From Brachionus sp. 'Tiscar' (Eukaryota; Rotifera; Eurotatoria; Ploima; Brachionidae): a stretch of DNA of 64,000 bases. The stretch is taken from assembly GCA_006352455.1 (NCBI GenBank), contig VANL01000039.1:1-64000 (forward strand). Reading direction: 5' to 3'. The notes beneath the pieces are model-generated. The model worked only from the letters and a program-made list of their open reading frames with translations. It made no database searches and was not told the DNA's origin. Within the stretch, counting starts at the first letter, position 1. The number at the start of each line of letters is the position of its first letter. This document shows positions 61,187 to 64,000 of the stretch, one piece after another. The translations under genes were made by a program, and so were the position numbers.

Positions 61187-64000
61187 ATGAACTCAACCAT
61201 GAGGACTTTATCAAATGAAGCCAAATCTAAAAATTTTAGAAGGAACTTATCAAACATTCGCAATAATTCTAAAGACGATTTGGCGAGAAAAAATAAAGTT
61301 TCCTTTGAAAACACAAATACCCCTAGTCTAAATATCGACAAAGATTATATAGATAGATGTAATTTTTTATTAGATTGAAGTTGAGAAAAAAATATTATTT
61401 TTTTAAGACACTCCGAACACTGATTTTGATGATTATCCTCAAGAGATTTTTGCCGAACACTCCAATGAGCCTGATTTAACTTTAGTTTGTAAAAAATGTA
61501 ATAATCATATAGGAGTTGAAGAATTGGCCATTCATGAAAAATTCCACTATCTTTTAAATTTTTTTGACTTTGCAGAATTGCCTGACAATCAAAACATACT
61601 AAGCGAAAAACGAAAAGAGATGATAAAAAATATTGGAAAGACGGCAGAAAATTTTGATAAATCTGAAACTAGAAAAATATACCAATGGAACAAGCAAATT
61701 TCATTAATTAATGAAAACTATGAGCTTTTAAAATCATTAATTAACAATTCGTTTGAATTTAATCGAATTTTGGAACCAAAGATAAAGATAGAAGCACAGG
61801 GTAGATAAAATGTTTTTTTTTTTAAATTCAAATAAAAACAATTAAAATTTTAAAATAGACAAAATTAATTAAAATCAGAAATATCAGAGAATCATAATGT
61901 TAAATGTTTTTTAATTTTTAAGGTGAAAGCAGAATAGTTTCAAATGAAAAAGTACTAGCAATTGGCTCGTGTGCTGCACAGAATTCTTGTCAAAAGACAA
62001 TGGAAGATGCAAATGTTATTTTAGATAGTTTTGGTAAGATAAAAACTATTTTATGAATGAAGCTAGATATAGAAACATTTAAAGGTGAAAATTCAAATTT
62101 GACTTACATTGGTACTTTTGATGGATATGATGGAGACAACTCTAGCTCAAAATGCTGTTCACAATTGCATTTAGGCTTATTATACGCTCTTGAGTCATTG
62201 GATAATGAAAAAATTCAATTCATTAAAGAAAAATTTGAATTTGATGAAATTAATAATTTGGAAAAATTTGATTATTCAAATCAAGATGAAAATGATACCA
62301 AAATTTCCAGTGACTATTACCAGACAAGAAAAAAATTTTCATTAAATAATTTTATTGATAATGAGAACAACTTTGATTGTTCGTTTACTGAACAAGAAAA
62401 AAAATTAATTAAAATGTATCGGTATGGTTTTAAATATGCTTTCCATGAAATGGACAAGCTTTTAGCTAGAGGTAGAGATGAGACTTCAAAAATTAGATGG
62501 AGTGGGAGTACAGCTTGTTGTTGTATTGTTGAAAAAATTGATTCCACAGGATGGATTCATATTGCTAATTGCGGTAATTCCTTTAATAAAATTTATATTA
62601 AGCTTCTCTAGCAAAGCAAGTAATTAAATTGTATAAATTTCTAAGACGAGATTCAAAATTTTCAAAAAGAAAAATATTAAATTCTAAATATTTCTTTTAA
62701 TGAATTTAAATTAACAAAATAATTTATCAGAAGAGAATTTCTTATTTGTATTAAAATTTTTATTTTACATTTTATAATTTATAATTTTACTACATCGCCA
62801 GAATTGGCGCTATTATTTATTTTTTAATTTATTTAATGAAAATAAATAGATAATAAATAAATTAAGTTTTTGCTCAACCCTTAACAAAATTAATAAATCT
62901 AATTTTTTCAAAAAGGTCTTCAAATAGAATTATAGAATTTATTTTAAAAATGTAGTCATTTTTTTTATAGATAAAATGGCCAAAATTACTAGATGACAAA
63001 ATCTAGATAAAATTTAATTTACTTTTTTTTTATTTCAATACAATTAAATTCAATTTTTGATTATCTTTTTATTTATTTTTTGAAAAATAATTTAGGAGTT
63101 GGACTCAAGGGTAGTTTTGAGCGGTATAATCCCTCTTTTCAACGCCCTTATTAGTAAATTTTTGATTAAATAAAATGAGAATGTTTTTAGTGTTAAAAAT
63201 TTAAAATATGCTTCCCATTTAAAAATTGGATAATAAATCAATTTTTGATAATAAACAAATAATAAAAATACAATTTATTTTTTAGGAGATGTTGAAGCTA
63301 TTGTTGTTATAAACACAGCCAAGTCTGTTAAGAAACAAAGTAGAAACCATAAATTGCTAACAACCTTACACACAGTTAATGATTGTTTTAAAGATAGAAA
63401 CTCCCTTGAAAAGAGAGGTGAGATAAAATTTATATATATATATATAGTGTGCTAATTCAAAATAAAAGGTTGTCCAATAATCGAAACATCACTCGGTCAA
63501 AAAAAAATTCAAGCATTATACTCTATTAGTCGTGGACTCGGATTCCATGGTGACAATAAAATAAAAAAATATATTACTTCTAAGCCTAGTATGCGTAGCT
63601 TCAAAATAGAAGACACTTATGCTGCTTTAATAATAGCTACAAAGGGTCTTTGGAGTGTAATTAATTACGAAAAAGTTGCTGAAATTGTTCTTCAGGTTGG
63701 TTTTTAAAGTTTTTTTAGAAAATGACTTAGAAAATTTGATTTTTTAAGCTATTACCTTCAAGAAAAGTGCCGATTGTAAATGAACGCGCAACAAGTCCAA
63801 GTGTTAAAACAATTCTACATCAATATTATATAAATAGAAATAAAGAAAAAAGTAGAGAGAAATCGGTTCTTCAGACTGTTCATGACAATAATGAAGTTGA
63901 TTTTTTTAATCCAAATGAAAATGACAATGATAAATATGTATCCAATGAGTCAATAAATTCTAAGTTTGAAAAAAATTCAAATAAAATTCAACTTGATGAA
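61187..64000 (+). CDS. PP2D1: PP2D1-like PP2C-fold pseudophosphatase, partial (runs off right edge)
   Basis: Exons 61187-61358, 61408-61800, 61923-62033, 62073-62573, 63286-63417, 63469-63695 and 63749 to the edge join in one frame. A Cys2His2-like pair (CKKC ... HEKFH) in exon 2 precedes a PP2C domain, the order seen in vertebrate PP2D1. The PP2C motifs are recognisable: MEDANVI, TYIGTFDGYDGD, WSGSTACCCIV, IHIANCGDVEAIVV, SRGLGFHG and LIIATKGLWSVINYEKVAEIV. Of the metal ligands, Glu-Asp in MED and Asp in FDG are kept. The Asp of SDGLWD is Lys (TKGLWS), and the Asp of the DN motif is replaced (TSPSVKTIL). Catalysis is therefore doubtful and a binding role more likely. A long insert rich in Asp, Asn and Lys lies between motifs. 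The sequence past the domain is low in complexity and still open at 64000. Confidence 0.85.
62574..63285. other. Large intron of the PP2D1-like gene with a G+C-rich patch
   Basis: This 712 bp intron is over ten times longer than most others in the gene. It contains a patch at about 63095-63155 (GGACTCAAGGGTAG ... AATCCCTCTTTTCAACGCCC) clearly richer in G+C than its flanks, and a small hairpin CGCCA/TGGCG at 62796-62809. The patch may be a short transposable element, but no ends are clear. Confidence 0.4.
63431..63446. repeat. TA dinucleotide microsatellite in an intron
   Basis: Eight TA units lie in the 51-bp intron between exons 5 and 6 of the PP2D1-like gene and make up nearly a third of it. 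Confidence 0.85.

Noticed and set aside
1..64000. tRNA or rRNA genes, CRISPR arrays, bacterial operons
   Set aside because: No B-box-like GGTTCGAATCC, rRNA segment or spaced repeat array was seen, and the spliced animal genes rule out a prokaryotic origin.

Overview
The window is about 77% A+T and eukaryotic. Its genes are split by spliceosomal introns, many only 40-70 bp long, with GT..AG ends. They belong to animal families: TRPC channel, SLC34 phosphate carrier, TRIM-NHL protein, Shroom, FoxL2, CDK7, PYM and a PP2D1-like protein. TRPC, Shroom and FoxL2 together point to a bilaterian invertebrate. The extreme A+T content, tiny introns and small intronless genes would suit a monogonont rotifer such as Brachionus, but the species is my inference and cannot be proven from this sequence.

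Layout. 1-2583: nearly empty, with one weak exon candidate. 2584-8457 (minus): a complete 16-exon TRPC channel gene, rebuilt exon by exon to a 1036-residue frame. 8458-18681: a 10 kb gene-poor stretch holding a mariner-type MITE and a perfect 191 bp direct duplication. 18682-20439 (minus): an intronless SLC34 gene whose conserved C-terminus is split by an in-frame TAG. 22457-25056 (plus): a 4-exon coiled coil, filamin and NHL-repeat protein with no visible RING or B-box. 26595-27118 (minus): a decayed non-LTR reverse transcriptase fragment. 27873-28536 (minus): two small intronless genes, one resembling plant/fungal seed-maturation (SMP) proteins and one Cys/His/Gly-rich. 28537-37764: 9 kb without a convincing gene.

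37797-46366 is the gene-dense core. It holds Shroom (plus, 5 exons, C-terminal ASD2 domain), a 71-codon gene (minus) divergent from CDK7 (plus, 8 exons), and PYM (minus, tail-to-tail with CDK7). A FoxL2-type forkhead gene (49664-50917, minus) sits alone between a 3.3 kb and a 10.3 kb non-coding flank. From 61187 a PP2D1-like PP2C pseudophosphatase runs off the right edge.

The genes do not form one pathway. They are an ordinary mixture of signalling, transport, cytoskeletal, transcription and RNA-metabolism genes. I found no obviously new multi-gene system. The observations most worth following are the in-frame TAG inside the conserved SLC34 C-terminus, the loss of both SLC34 QSSS motifs, the SMP-like gene beside a Cys/His-rich gene in an animal, the non-canonical PYM intron, the tandem similar exons in TRPC, the recent 191 bp duplication, and the forkhead wing-1 insertion.
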